From an uncultured Lachnospiraceae bacterium (GTDB lineage Bacteria > Bacillota > Clostridia > Lachnospirales > Lachnospiraceae): a stretch of DNA of 17,981 bases. A program made the translations under genes and the position numbers. This document shows, piece by piece, positions 7,056 to 13,490 of this stretch. The notes below the pieces were generated by a model. That model was not told where the DNA came from. It saw only the letters and a program-made list of their open reading frames with translations, and did no database searches. Within the stretch, counting starts at the first letter, position 1. The number at the start of each line of letters is the position of its first letter. Location: the NCBI GenBank assembly GCA_947174615.1, contig CAMWJQ010000021.1, forward strand, positions 1 through 17,981. The letters run 5' to 3'.

Positions 7056-8384
7056 TCATTGCAGAAGAATTGCATCCAGAAAATCCTGCCCGCTTGATTT
7101 TACAATATCTATCCGCACTTGTAAAGCCTTTTCGAGTTCTGCAAGCGTCATATCATCCAGAAATACGGGCTCTCCACTCTTTAAAATATTCTGTGGCAGC
7201 AGCAGCTTCTCTCCCAGTTTTTGTCCTTTGAGCTGCGCACACAAATCCTGCCCTGTCAACAGCCCGGAGACCGTTATCATCTCCCCAAAAAAGTCATTTC
7301 GTATCGCATATACATGTACTGAGATCTGCGGAAACAGCGCTGTGACTTGAAAAGCCATCTCTGATATAAACCGATAGGCAAGCATTCCTGTCGCAATCGA
7401 AAGCTCTCTTGGCAGCACCATCACACCTTCTTTATGTTTTAACGCCTCAAGCGCCTCCTGAAACTCATTCATCAAAAGGCGCAGCATACCGACACCATTT
7501 TCCAGCTGCAGATAACCGTCATAACGTTCCTCTTCAGGCAGCTCTTCACCTGCAAGGATATACCACTCATCACTCGCATGAATAAAATGCAGTCCATGTT
7601 CAGGAAACAGCCTGTCCTGCCACTGATGTACCATAGAAAGCACCTGCTTCGCATCCGCTTTTGTAAACGGTTCTAATGGAAACAATCCCTCACGATACTT
7701 GGATAACCCCACAGGTACAACCGAGACGCTCTCAAGATGCGGCAAATATTTTGAGAGATCTTCTATGCTGCGTTCCAGCTCCGCCCCGTCATTCACTCCT
7801 TTGCACAATACAATCTGCCCGTTCATGGTAATCCCTGCCGCCGCGAGCCGCCACGCCTTTTCCAGCGCCTGTCCAGCAAAGCGATTGTTCAGCATTCTGC
7901 ATCTAAGTTCAGGATTCGTCGTCTGAAAAGACACATTGATCGGCGAGAGGCGATAGCGTATAATACGATCTACATCCTCGTCTGACATATTTGTCAGCGT
8001 CACATAATTTCCCTGTAAAAATGAGAGTCTGGAATCGTCATCTTTAAAATACAATGTATCCCGCATCCCCTTTGGCATCTGGTCTATAAAGCAGAAAATA
8101 CATTGATTGTGGCAGGAACGATACTCGTCCATCAGACTATTTTCAAAAGTGATACCTAAGTCCTCATCGTACTCTTTATCAATCTCAAGAAGCCATTCCT
8201 CACCTGACGGTTTCTGTATCAGTACTTCAACATACTCATCCTGCGTAAGATACTGGTAATCAAAAATATCTTCGATCTTCGTTCCGTTAATCGCCACAAG
8301 CGCATCGCCCACCTCAATCTCAAGCTCCTCGCCAATACTTCCCGGTTCCACACGCTCTACAATATGCAAATGCTTTTTCTTCAT
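7056..8384 (-). CDS. Radical-SAM-like DUF512 protein with N-terminal PDZ-like domain
   Basis: This 442-residue protein has the architecture of the DUF512 family: a PDZ-like domain in about residues 1-70 (VERVEPGSIGEELEIEVGD, INGTKIED), then an iron-sulfur cluster motif CHNQCIFCF (C91, C95, C98; CxxxCxxC) of the radical-SAM type, a short barrel region containing GNYVTLTN, and the DUF512 C-terminal part from about 220. The cluster probably binds S-adenosylmethionine, but the reaction is unknown for the family. There is no signal peptide. An AAGGAAG ribosome-binding site precedes the ATG. It is the first gene of the long minus-strand series and is followed after 61 nt by der; neighbourhood with a ribosome-assembly GTPase hints at an RNA- or ribosome-related role, which is inference only. 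Confidence 0.9.
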   Translation of the reverse strand: MKKKHLHIVERVEPGSIGEELEIEVGDALVAINGTKIEDIFDYQYLTQDEYVEVLIQKPSGEEWLLEIDKEYDEDLGITFENSLMDEYRSCHNQCIFCFIDQMPKGMRDTLYFKDDDSRLSFLQGNYVTLTNMSDEDVDRIIRYRLSPINVSFQTTNPELRCRMLNNRFAGQALEKAWRLAAAGITMNGQIVLCKGVNDGAELERSIEDLSKYLPHLESVSVVPVGLSKYREGLFPLEPFTKADAKQVLSMVHQWQDRLFPEHGLHFIHASDEWYILAGEELPEEERYDGYLQLENGVGMLRLLMNEFQEALEALKHKEGVMVLPRELSIATGMLAYRFISEMAFQVTALFPQISVHVYAIRNDFFGEMITVSGLLTGQDLCAQLKGQKLGEKLLLPQNILKSGEPVFLDDMTLAELEKALQVRIDIVKSSGQDFLDAILLQ

Positions 8385-8420
8385 CTTTTTCTTCCTTATT
8401 GTTTTCTTTCACAAATTATT

Positions 8421-8463
8421 GACTGACTGTTACTGTTCACTCCATTCCAGTAACGACTGACTG
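8421..8463. repeat. Nested direct and inverted repeats in the leader of the radical-SAM/der unit
   Basis: GACTGACTG occurs at 8421-8429 and 8455-8463 (34-bp period). Inside, GTTACTG (8429-8435) and CAGTAAC (8448-8454) form a perfect 7-bp inverted repeat with a 12-nt loop. All of this lies between the predicted minus-strand transcription start (about 8469) and the ATG at 8384, so it could act as an RNA hairpin or a protein-binding site. Function is unknown. Confidence 0.55.
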
Positions 8464-8475
8464 CCCTCTAAGATA

Positions 8476-8504
8476 ATAATACTAGAAATTCCTTGACGTG
8501 TCAC
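8476..8504 (-). promoter_or_regulatory. Promoter for the radical-SAM/der/plsY/gpsA/moxR unit
   Basis: Read on the minus strand, GTGACA (8504-8499), 17 nt, TATTAT (8481-8476) gives five of six matches to each sigma-A hexamer with ideal spacing. The predicted start is near 8469, leaving a leader of about 85 nt. The -35 box directly abuts the -35 box of the divergent prs promoter. Confidence 0.6.
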
Positions 8505-8521
8505 TACCTGAATGTTATAAA
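8493..8521 (+). promoter_or_regulatory. prs promoter
   Basis: TTGACG (8493-8498), 17 nt, TATAAA (8516-8521) is a near-consensus sigma-A promoter with predicted start at about 8528, 65 nt before the prs ATG. Confidence 0.75.
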
Positions 8522-8553
8522 ATATAGTAGACAATTTATATCTGGAACATTCA
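8509..8553. promoter_or_regulatory. Possible operator: inverted repeat flanking the prs transcription start
   Basis: TGAATGTT (8509-8516) and AACATTCA (8546-8553) are perfect 8-bp inverted arms, 29 bp apart. The first overlaps the edge of the prs -10 box and the second lies in the leader, so the pair brackets the start site. Because the first arm is not transcribed, an RNA hairpin is excluded and a DNA-binding regulator is more likely. The orientation is opposite to that of Bacillus PurR boxes (inward CGAACATT/AATGTTCG), so PurR is not supported. Confidence 0.4.
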
Positions 8554-8592
8554 TGGATAAATTACATCCCACTGAGAAAGGAATGGAACATC

Positions 8593-9783
8593 ATGTCATA
8601 TTTGAAGCAGCTAAAAAATGCCATGCCTGTAGCGCCTTTAAAATTAATGGTTTTAAACAGTGCTGCTGAGCTTGGAAACCAAGTAAATAACTATCTGGTG
8701 AACTTTCGCAGCAAAGTGAACAATGTATATATTAATGACCCTGCATTTCAAGGCTACTCAGAGAAAAACTATCTGTTTCAATTCAGCACACCCCGCTTTT
8801 ACAGCGGCGAAGGAAAAGCGGTACTAGACGAGACCGTGCGTGGAAAGGATGTGTTTATCCTTGTAGACGTATGCAACCACAGCCTGACATACACCATGAA
8901 TGGCTACACAAACCACATGTCCCCCGACGACCACTATCAGGATTTGAAGCGTGTCATCGCTGCAACAAACGGAAAGGCACACCGCATCAACGTCATCATG
9001 CCCTTTTTGTATGAAGGCAGACAGCACAGGCGGACAGGCAGGGAGTCCCTCGACTGTGCATATGCTTTTAAAGAACTCACCAAAATGGGTGTGCGCAATT
9101 TTATCACCTTTGACGCCCACGACCCCAGGATACAGAATGCTTCTCCGCTGAGTGGTTTTGACAATTTCACGGCACACTACCAGTTTTTGAGAGCACTCCT
9201 GCATTCGCAGAAAGATTTAAAACTGGATAAAGATCATATTATCGTAATTTCCCCAGATGAGGGTGCGCTCGACAGGGCAATCTACTTCTCAACAGTGATT
9301 GGCGCTGACACTGGTATGTTCTACAAAAGACGCGACTACTCTACCATCATAAACGGAAAGAATCCAATCGTTGCCCATGAATTTCTAGGCAATGATATCG
9401 AAGGCAAGGATATCATCATCATTGATGATATGATTTCCTCTGGCGAAAGTATGATTGACACGGCAAGACAGTTAAAATCCATGAATGCAAAACATGTGTT
9501 TATATGCACGACATTTGGACTTTTCACAAACGGTTTTGCCGCTTTTGACCAGGCGTTTGTGGATGGTGTGTTTGACAAGGTTATCACGACAAATCTCTGC
9601 TATCGTCCGCCTGAACTGTTGACCAAGCCCTATTATCTTGAGGCAGATATGAGCAAATTCCTTGCCTCTATCATTGATTTCTTAAATCATGACCTGTCCA
9701 TAGAGCCCGTGTCTACCCCAACGGAAAAGATCCGCCATATTATAAAGCTTTATCAAAATGGCGGAGAGGTCTTTAAAATATAA
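8593..9783 (+). CDS. prs: Ribose-phosphate pyrophosphokinase (PRPP synthetase), long divergent form
   Basis: PRPP synthetase makes 5-phosphoribosyl-1-pyrophosphate from ribose 5-phosphate and ATP for purine, pyrimidine, NAD, histidine and tryptophan synthesis. The type I phosphoribosyltransferase loop IIDDMISSGESM (276-287) is clear, as are VRGKDVFI (82-89), SPDEGALDRA (220-229) and the flexible-loop KRR (245-247). The usual Asp-Leu-His-Ala-Gly-Gln segment reads DAHDPR (174-179), keeping the metal-binding His, and the usual ARQDRK segment reads GRQHRRTGR (142-150). At 396 residues it is about 80 longer than standard Prs, with an insert near 98-112 and a C-terminal extension past 350. AGAAAGGA is the ribosome-binding site. 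It is the only plus-strand gene here, with its own promoter and terminator. A related phosphoribosyltransferase is possible but less likely. Confidence 0.88.
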   Translation: MSYLKQLKNAMPVAPLKLMVLNSAAELGNQVNNYLVNFRSKVNNVYINDPAFQGYSEKNYLFQFSTPRFYSGEGKAVLDETVRGKDVFILVDVCNHSLTYTMNGYTNHMSPDDHYQDLKRVIAATNGKAHRINVIMPFLYEGRQHRRTGRESLDCAYAFKELTKMGVRNFITFDAHDPRIQNASPLSGFDNFTAHYQFLRALLHSQKDLKLDKDHIIVISPDEGALDRAIYFSTVIGADTGMFYKRRDYSTIINGKNPIVAHEFLGNDIEGKDIIIIDDMISSGESMIDTARQLKSMNAKHVFICTTFGLFTNGFAAFDQAFVDGVFDKVITTNLCYRPPELLTKPYYLEADMSKFLASIIDFLNHDLSIEPVSTPTEKIRHIIKLYQNGGEVFKI

Positions 9784-9785
9784 AG

Positions 9786-9824
9786 CAGCAACGGGCTGTC
9801 ATAGAATGACAGCCCGTTGCTTGT
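9786..9824. terminator. Bidirectional terminator between convergent prs and tyrS
   Basis: A perfect 15-bp GC-rich stem (9788-9802 with 9806-9820) encloses a 3-nt loop. On the plus strand TTGTTT follows, serving prs; on the minus strand TGCTTTATATTTT follows, serving tyrS. It lies a few bases from both stop codons. Confidence 0.9.
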
Positions 9825-9832
9825 TTCCTGTA

Positions 9833-11056
9833 CTACGAAAGACATATTTTCTGAAAACTCTTTTTTCCTTTTTTCAATATAAATTCTTCTGCAAAAGCAT
9901 CCTTACCATAAGAAGCTTTCGGATCTGTTACCTTATCTCCATTTACAGAGACACCGCCCTGCTCCACTGCGCGTCTTGCCTCCGACTTCGATGCAGTCAT
10001 TCCTGACGCCACGAGCAGTGTCAGAATATCAATATTTCCATCCGTAAACTGTTCGTCCGAAAGCACGGTCTTTGGCATGTTTTCTGAGTTTGCACCGCCC
10101 GAAAACAGCGCTGCGGCTGCCTCCTTCGCCTTTTGCGCTTCCTCTGTGCCATGCACCAGTTGTGTCAGCTCAAATGCAAGGATTTCCTTTGCCTTGTTCA
10201 ATTCGCTGCCCTCCCAGTTCTCCATCGCTTCGATTTCTTCGAGTGGAAGGAATGTGAGCATTTTCAGACATTTAATCACATCTGCATCCGACACGTTTCT
10301 CCAGTACTGGAAAAACTCGTAGGGCGACGTTTTCTCTGCATCCAGCCATACCGCGCCGGACTCGGTCTTGCCCATCTTCTTTCCCTCTGAGTTGAGCAGC
10401 AGATTGATTGTCATTGCATGTGCGTCTTTGCCAAGCTTGCGGCGGATCAGCTCCGTGCCGCCAAGCATGTTGCTCCACTGGTCATCACCGCCAAACTGCA
10501 TATTGCAGCCGTATTTCTGAAACAGTGTGTAGAAGTCAAAGCTCTGCATAATCATGTAATTAAACTCTAAAAAAGTCAGTCCCTTCTCCATGCGCTGCTT
10601 GTAACACTCTGCTGCCAGCATACGGTTCACTGAAAAATGCGGTCCAATCTCGCGCAGCACATCCATGTAATTGAGGTCTAGCAGCCAGTCTGCATTGTTG
10701 ACCATCATCGCCTTGCCTTCGCCAAACTCAATAAATTTGCTCATCTGCTTCTTAAAACAGTCTACATTGTGCTGTATTGTCTCTGTCGTCATCATCTTTC
10801 GCATATCCGTCTTGCCGGAAGGATCGCCAATCATCGCTGTACCGCCGCCAATCAGGGCGATTGGTCTGTTCCCTGCCATCTGGAGTCGCTTCATCAGGCA
10901 GAGCGCCATAAAATGCCCCACATGAAGGCTGTCTGCTGTCGGGTCAAAGCCAATGTAAAACACTGCTTTTCCGTCATTAATCATCTCCTTGATTTCTTTT
11001 TCGTTTGTCACCTGTGCAATCAAACCTCTTGCCACTAATTCATCATACAATTGCAT
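9833..11056 (-). CDS. tyrS: Tyrosyl-tRNA synthetase
   Basis: TyrS charges tRNA-Tyr with tyrosine. With the start at 11056 the protein has 407 residues, within the usual range. It shows the class I signature HVGH (45-48) after the GFDPTADSLH segment, GGDDQWSN (189-196), the KMSKS equivalent KMGKT (227-231) and a C-terminal S4 RNA-binding domain ending with GGVSVNGDKVTD. The frame is open back to a TTG at 11110, but AAAGGAGA lies just upstream of the ATG at 11056 and the extra 18 codons would overlap the riboswitch terminator's downstream region, so 11056 is preferred. Expression is controlled by the tyrosine T-box leader upstream. It converges on prs and shares its terminator. Confidence 0.97.
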   Translation of the reverse strand: MQLYDELVARGLIAQVTNEKEIKEMINDGKAVFYIGFDPTADSLHVGHFMALCLMKRLQMAGNRPIALIGGGTAMIGDPSGKTDMRKMMTTETIQHNVDCFKKQMSKFIEFGEGKAMMVNNADWLLDLNYMDVLREIGPHFSVNRMLAAECYKQRMEKGLTFLEFNYMIMQSFDFYTLFQKYGCNMQFGGDDQWSNMLGGTELIRRKLGKDAHAMTINLLLNSEGKKMGKTESGAVWLDAEKTSPYEFFQYWRNVSDADVIKCLKMLTFLPLEEIEAMENWEGSELNKAKEILAFELTQLVHGTEEAQKAKEAAAALFSGGANSENMPKTVLSDEQFTDGNIDILTLLVASGMTASKSEARRAVEQGGVSVNGDKVTDPKASYGKDAFAEEFILKKGKKSFQKICLS

Positions 11057-11108
11057 TTTCTTTCTCTCCTTTTCATACAGCACAGGGGATAGACCTGAAA
11101 TATGCATC

Positions 11109-11152
11109 AAAAAACCTCATCCCCTGAATATTAGAAACTCAAAGGACGAGGT
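11109..11152 (-). terminator. T-box-controlled terminator upstream of tyrS
   Basis: Arms 11152-11138 and 11128-11114 (minus-strand reading) form a 15-bp stem with a few G-U pairs and a 9-nt loop, followed by UUUUUU at 11114-11109. Its 5' arm begins with ACCU, which also pairs in the antiterminator. Confidence 0.9.
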
Positions 11153-11441
11153 ACGTATCAATCATATACCACGTGTTACCACCTTTTTTCACACAGGACT
11201 CACGCCCTATGCCTCAGCAAGTACGGGAACATATCACCAAACTATATTTTCCGATACTCTTCCCGATATAACGTTCGGGGATTCCGTCACAGTCTACTTT
11301 CGCGTATTTCCGGTATACGCAGATTTCAGTGTGCAGCTCCAAGATGTATTCGCTCTCATATTCCCTTGCGCCTCTCATCAACCGGCGGCTTTCTGTAAGT
11401 TTCCATGAAAGCTACTTTTTCTTTTCACAGCTTTTTTGATA
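11109..11441 (-). promoter_or_regulatory. Tyrosine-specific T-box riboswitch leader of tyrS
   Basis: The minus-strand leader holds the elements of a transcriptional T-box. Stem I contains the apical GGTTGATGAGAG-type motif and the specifier context GAA-UAC-AUCUUGGAG, in which UAC (11348-11346) is a tyrosine codon. The T-box core AGGUGGUAACACG is at about 11184-11172. The bulge UGGUAAC (11181-11175) contains UGGUA, whose variable U would pair with discriminator A73 of tRNA-Tyr. The antiterminator forms from AGG/CCU below the bulge and ACGU (11174-11171)/ACGU (11156-11153) above it, and uses the 5' arm of the terminator, so the two structures exclude each other. Uncharged tRNA-Tyr is expected to favour read-through into tyrS. 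Confidence 0.93.
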
Positions 11442-11447
11442 TTCATG

Positions 11448-11476
11448 ATTATAACTGCTGGGTCGTTATTTGTCAA
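11448..11476 (-). promoter_or_regulatory. tyrS promoter, perfect sigma-A consensus
   Basis: On the minus strand TTGACA (11476-11471), exactly 17 nt, TATAAT (11453-11448). Predicted start near 11441, giving a leader of about 385 nt that contains the T-box. Confidence 0.9.
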
Positions 11477-11488
11477 TAAACTTTTTGT

Positions 11489-11523
11489 CTATTTTCATTT
11501 TCTATTTTCATTTTCTATTTTCA
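11489..11523. repeat. 13-bp AT-rich tandem repeat, about 2.7 copies
   Basis: The unit CTATTTTCATTTT is repeated at 11489-11501, 11502-11514 and partly at 11515-11523, just upstream of the tyrS -35 box and a few bases after the lipoprotein stop codon. On the sense strand it is A-rich with few U, so it is not a terminator; it may act as an UP-like or curved element. Confidence 0.7.
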
Positions 11524-11529
11524 CTCTTT

Positions 11530-12618
11530 TTATCCCTCTATTCCGACCCATTCCGCTTCTTCCGCCTGGTCTATGGCGTTATAGTCCACACCGAGCAGGC
11601 TGCATCGTTCTTTGAGCGCTTCCTCAACGACTTCCTGTGTAACCCACTCAATACCAATCTCGTCACGGCATCTGTTGATGTATGTCTCACAAATGCTGAT
11701 TTGGTTGTCTGTACATTCACTCAAATCATATGTATAAAACATCTTTTCACCAATGGTATAGATCATTACAGAAAAAACAATATCCTCATTGCCGGCAAAG
11801 ACCTCATAATATATCGTCTCATTGCTAACATAACTTGCCCAGCTGCCAGTTAAAATCTCTGTACCATAGATCTCTTCAATCTTTCCAGTATCCGTAAGTG
11901 CACTTACACCCGCATAGTGGTCTCCTGCCCCAGTTGAACCGTCAGACACAAACAGTCCGTTTCTACATGCTTTTGTAAAACTCCGTGCCCAGCACTCATA
12001 CGAATCCGTCAGATACAACTGCCCATTATTTTCCGTAATCACATAAACCGCAAAGCTGTCATCATCTGGCGAGTAAATCCCAAGCCCTGAAAATTTCACC
12101 AGCAGTTTCTTCGCGCTGCTGTTTGAACTGTCCAGATACACATACTGCGCGTAATCATACGAAGTCTTTGTCGAATACTCCGGGTTAAAATATCTCTTAT
12201 TGACAAATTCTCCCAACGCCGAAAAAGTATAGGACTTGCCCGGCTCTAAATTATAAATAACATAGTCTTTCTGTGGATAGTCCGATGCGACTGTTACCGG
12301 CACTTCATTTTTTATAAATCCTGCATACAAATCCTGCGTCGTCTCATTCTGGTTTATATTGTCCGCAGTCTCTTGCGATGAACTTTCCGTGTCGTCACCC
12401 TTTTCAGATGTGGCACTATCTGCATTATTTTCCTGATACTGCTGGCTCGCTGCGGACAGTTCGCTCTCATTATTTTGCAACTCATTATTTTGACTGATAT
12501 CATTGAAATCTATCGTGGCAATCTCCTGTCCGTCCTCCTGCTTCAGATTGTTCTGACCGGTGCACCCTGTCAAAACGACTGCTGTGCACAATAAGATATA
12601 AATACATTTCTTTTTCAT
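11530..12618 (-). CDS. Predicted lipoprotein of unknown function
   Basis: This 362-residue protein begins with a lipoprotein signal peptide: basic MKKK, a hydrophobic core, and the lipobox LTGC with the lipidated cysteine at residue 19. It should therefore be anchored on the outer face of the membrane. Residues 20 to about 100 are rich in Asn, Gln, Glu and Ser and look like a disordered linker; the rest appears folded, beta-rich in the middle and helical at the end (EEALKERCSLLGVD). The mature domain contains six cysteines, unusual for an exported protein of an anaerobe. I recognise no family. The start at 12618 is preferred for its GGGGA and typical n-region; an in-frame ATG at 12630 adds four residues. 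It lies downstream of the 253-residue unknown gene and is probably co-transcribed with it. No terminator is seen before the tyrS promoter. Confidence 0.8.
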   Translation of the reverse strand: MKKKCIYILLCTAVVLTGCTGQNNLKQEDGQEIATIDFNDISQNNELQNNESELSAASQQYQENNADSATSEKGDDTESSSQETADNINQNETTQDLYAGFIKNEVPVTVASDYPQKDYVIYNLEPGKSYTFSALGEFVNKRYFNPEYSTKTSYDYAQYVYLDSSNSSAKKLLVKFSGLGIYSPDDDSFAVYVITENNGQLYLTDSYECWARSFTKACRNGLFVSDGSTGAGDHYAGVSALTDTGKIEEIYGTEILTGSWASYVSNETIYYEVFAGNEDIVFSVMIYTIGEKMFYTYDLSECTDNQISICETYINRCRDEIGIEWVTQEVVEEALKERCSLLGVDYNAIDQAEEAEWVGIEG

Positions 12619-12651
12619 ACGCTTCCCCATTCTGCCTGAAATTTTCGAATT

Positions 12652-13413
12652 TTACTGTCCGCCAGTATTCCCGCCAATATAATGAATCTGTGCATTTAAC
12701 GCCGTACAGTATTCAAACATTGGCTTATTATCACACAGTACCTCCATAACTATGCTTTTTATATCCTTGACAGCCTGTGTTGGATTCTTGTCATATCGCC
12801 CTGCAAAACAATTCTTAATCGCAGCGCCGCTGTCCTCTATATACGCTTTCATCTGCTCCCTGTCATACTGTTCGGATATATAGGGCTTGTTGTAAAACTT
12901 TAGTGTTTTCTGTGCATACATCTGGGAGATCATAGAAAATGTTTCCAGCGAAATCAAATCTTTATAATCCTGATCCAATAACGAAAGCTCTTCCTCCAGG
13001 GTCATTTCCCTCATCTTGCCAAGTTCTTTGTCATACTGATATCGTTTTCTGCTTCCGTCAGCATGACCATTGACGATAGCCTGATACACCTTGGCATAAG
13101 CATACGTATTCTTTGTGAAATCCGTCAAAAAATCATGACTGCTTCCATTTGTATAGACTCCTCTGGCATATTCCTTTTGGCAGTTTTGCATCTCACGAAG
13201 ATAATCTCCCCGCATTCCCTGATGCATTACTTCCTGCATCAAATTTTTGTCATAGGTGAAGTAATGAAATTCGCTCTCTCCTGAACATTCATAAAAGTCT
13301 CCCTGTGATTTTTCCATTTTTTCGGCAAACTGCCGTCTGTATTCCTTTGCATTCTTAGCAAGATCTTCCTGAGCATGCTGCATGCTCTTTTGAATCGCTT
13401 CCGTTATAACCAT
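12652..13413 (-). CDS. Conserved-looking hypothetical protein, 253 residues
   Basis: I do not recognise this protein. It has no signal peptide or membrane segment and is predicted to be mostly helical, with a charged, coiled-coil-like N-terminus (residues 1-35), many Tyr, Met and Gln residues, and a Gly-rich C-terminal end. No catalytic or metal-binding pattern stands out. A very strong ribosome-binding site (GAGGAGGAAGGA) precedes the ATG, so it is a real gene. It starts 77 nt after the trpA stop codon with no convincing terminator in between and only a poor promoter candidate, and the lipoprotein gene follows within 35 nt. The two unknown genes may be a functional pair, for example a cytosolic and a surface partner, but that is inference. 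A 7-bp inverted repeat (13371-13387) lies inside the coding region close to the start. Confidence 0.75.
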   Translation of the reverse strand: MVITEAIQKSMQHAQEDLAKNAKEYRRQFAEKMEKSQGDFYECSGESEFHYFTYDKNLMQEVMHQGMRGDYLREMQNCQKEYARGVYTNGSSHDFLTDFTKNTYAYAKVYQAIVNGHADGSRKRYQYDKELGKMREMTLEEELSLLDQDYKDLISLETFSMISQMYAQKTLKFYNKPYISEQYDREQMKAYIEDSGAAIKNCFAGRYDKNPTQAVKDIKSIVMEVLCDNKPMFEYCTALNAQIHYIGGNTGGQ

Positions 13414-13490
13414 TCCTTCCTCCTCATATCAATATCAAACTGTAATTAAAGGGTGTCCATCAGTTATATCGGCAAACGCATTTAAAAGAT

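Noticed and set aside
11057..11110. Longer tyrS N-terminus from TTG at 11110
   Set aside because: The ATG at 11056 has an AAAGGAGA site at proper spacing and matches the usual TyrS N-terminus; the extra residues are leader sequence.
11489..11523. Tandem repeats as a CRISPR array
   Set aside because: Unit of 13 bp without spacers; no cas genes in the window.
13414..13490. Terminator or promoter between trpA and the unknown pair
   Set aside because: No stem followed by a U-run is visible, and the best promoter-like match has a 19-nt spacer and poor hexamers.
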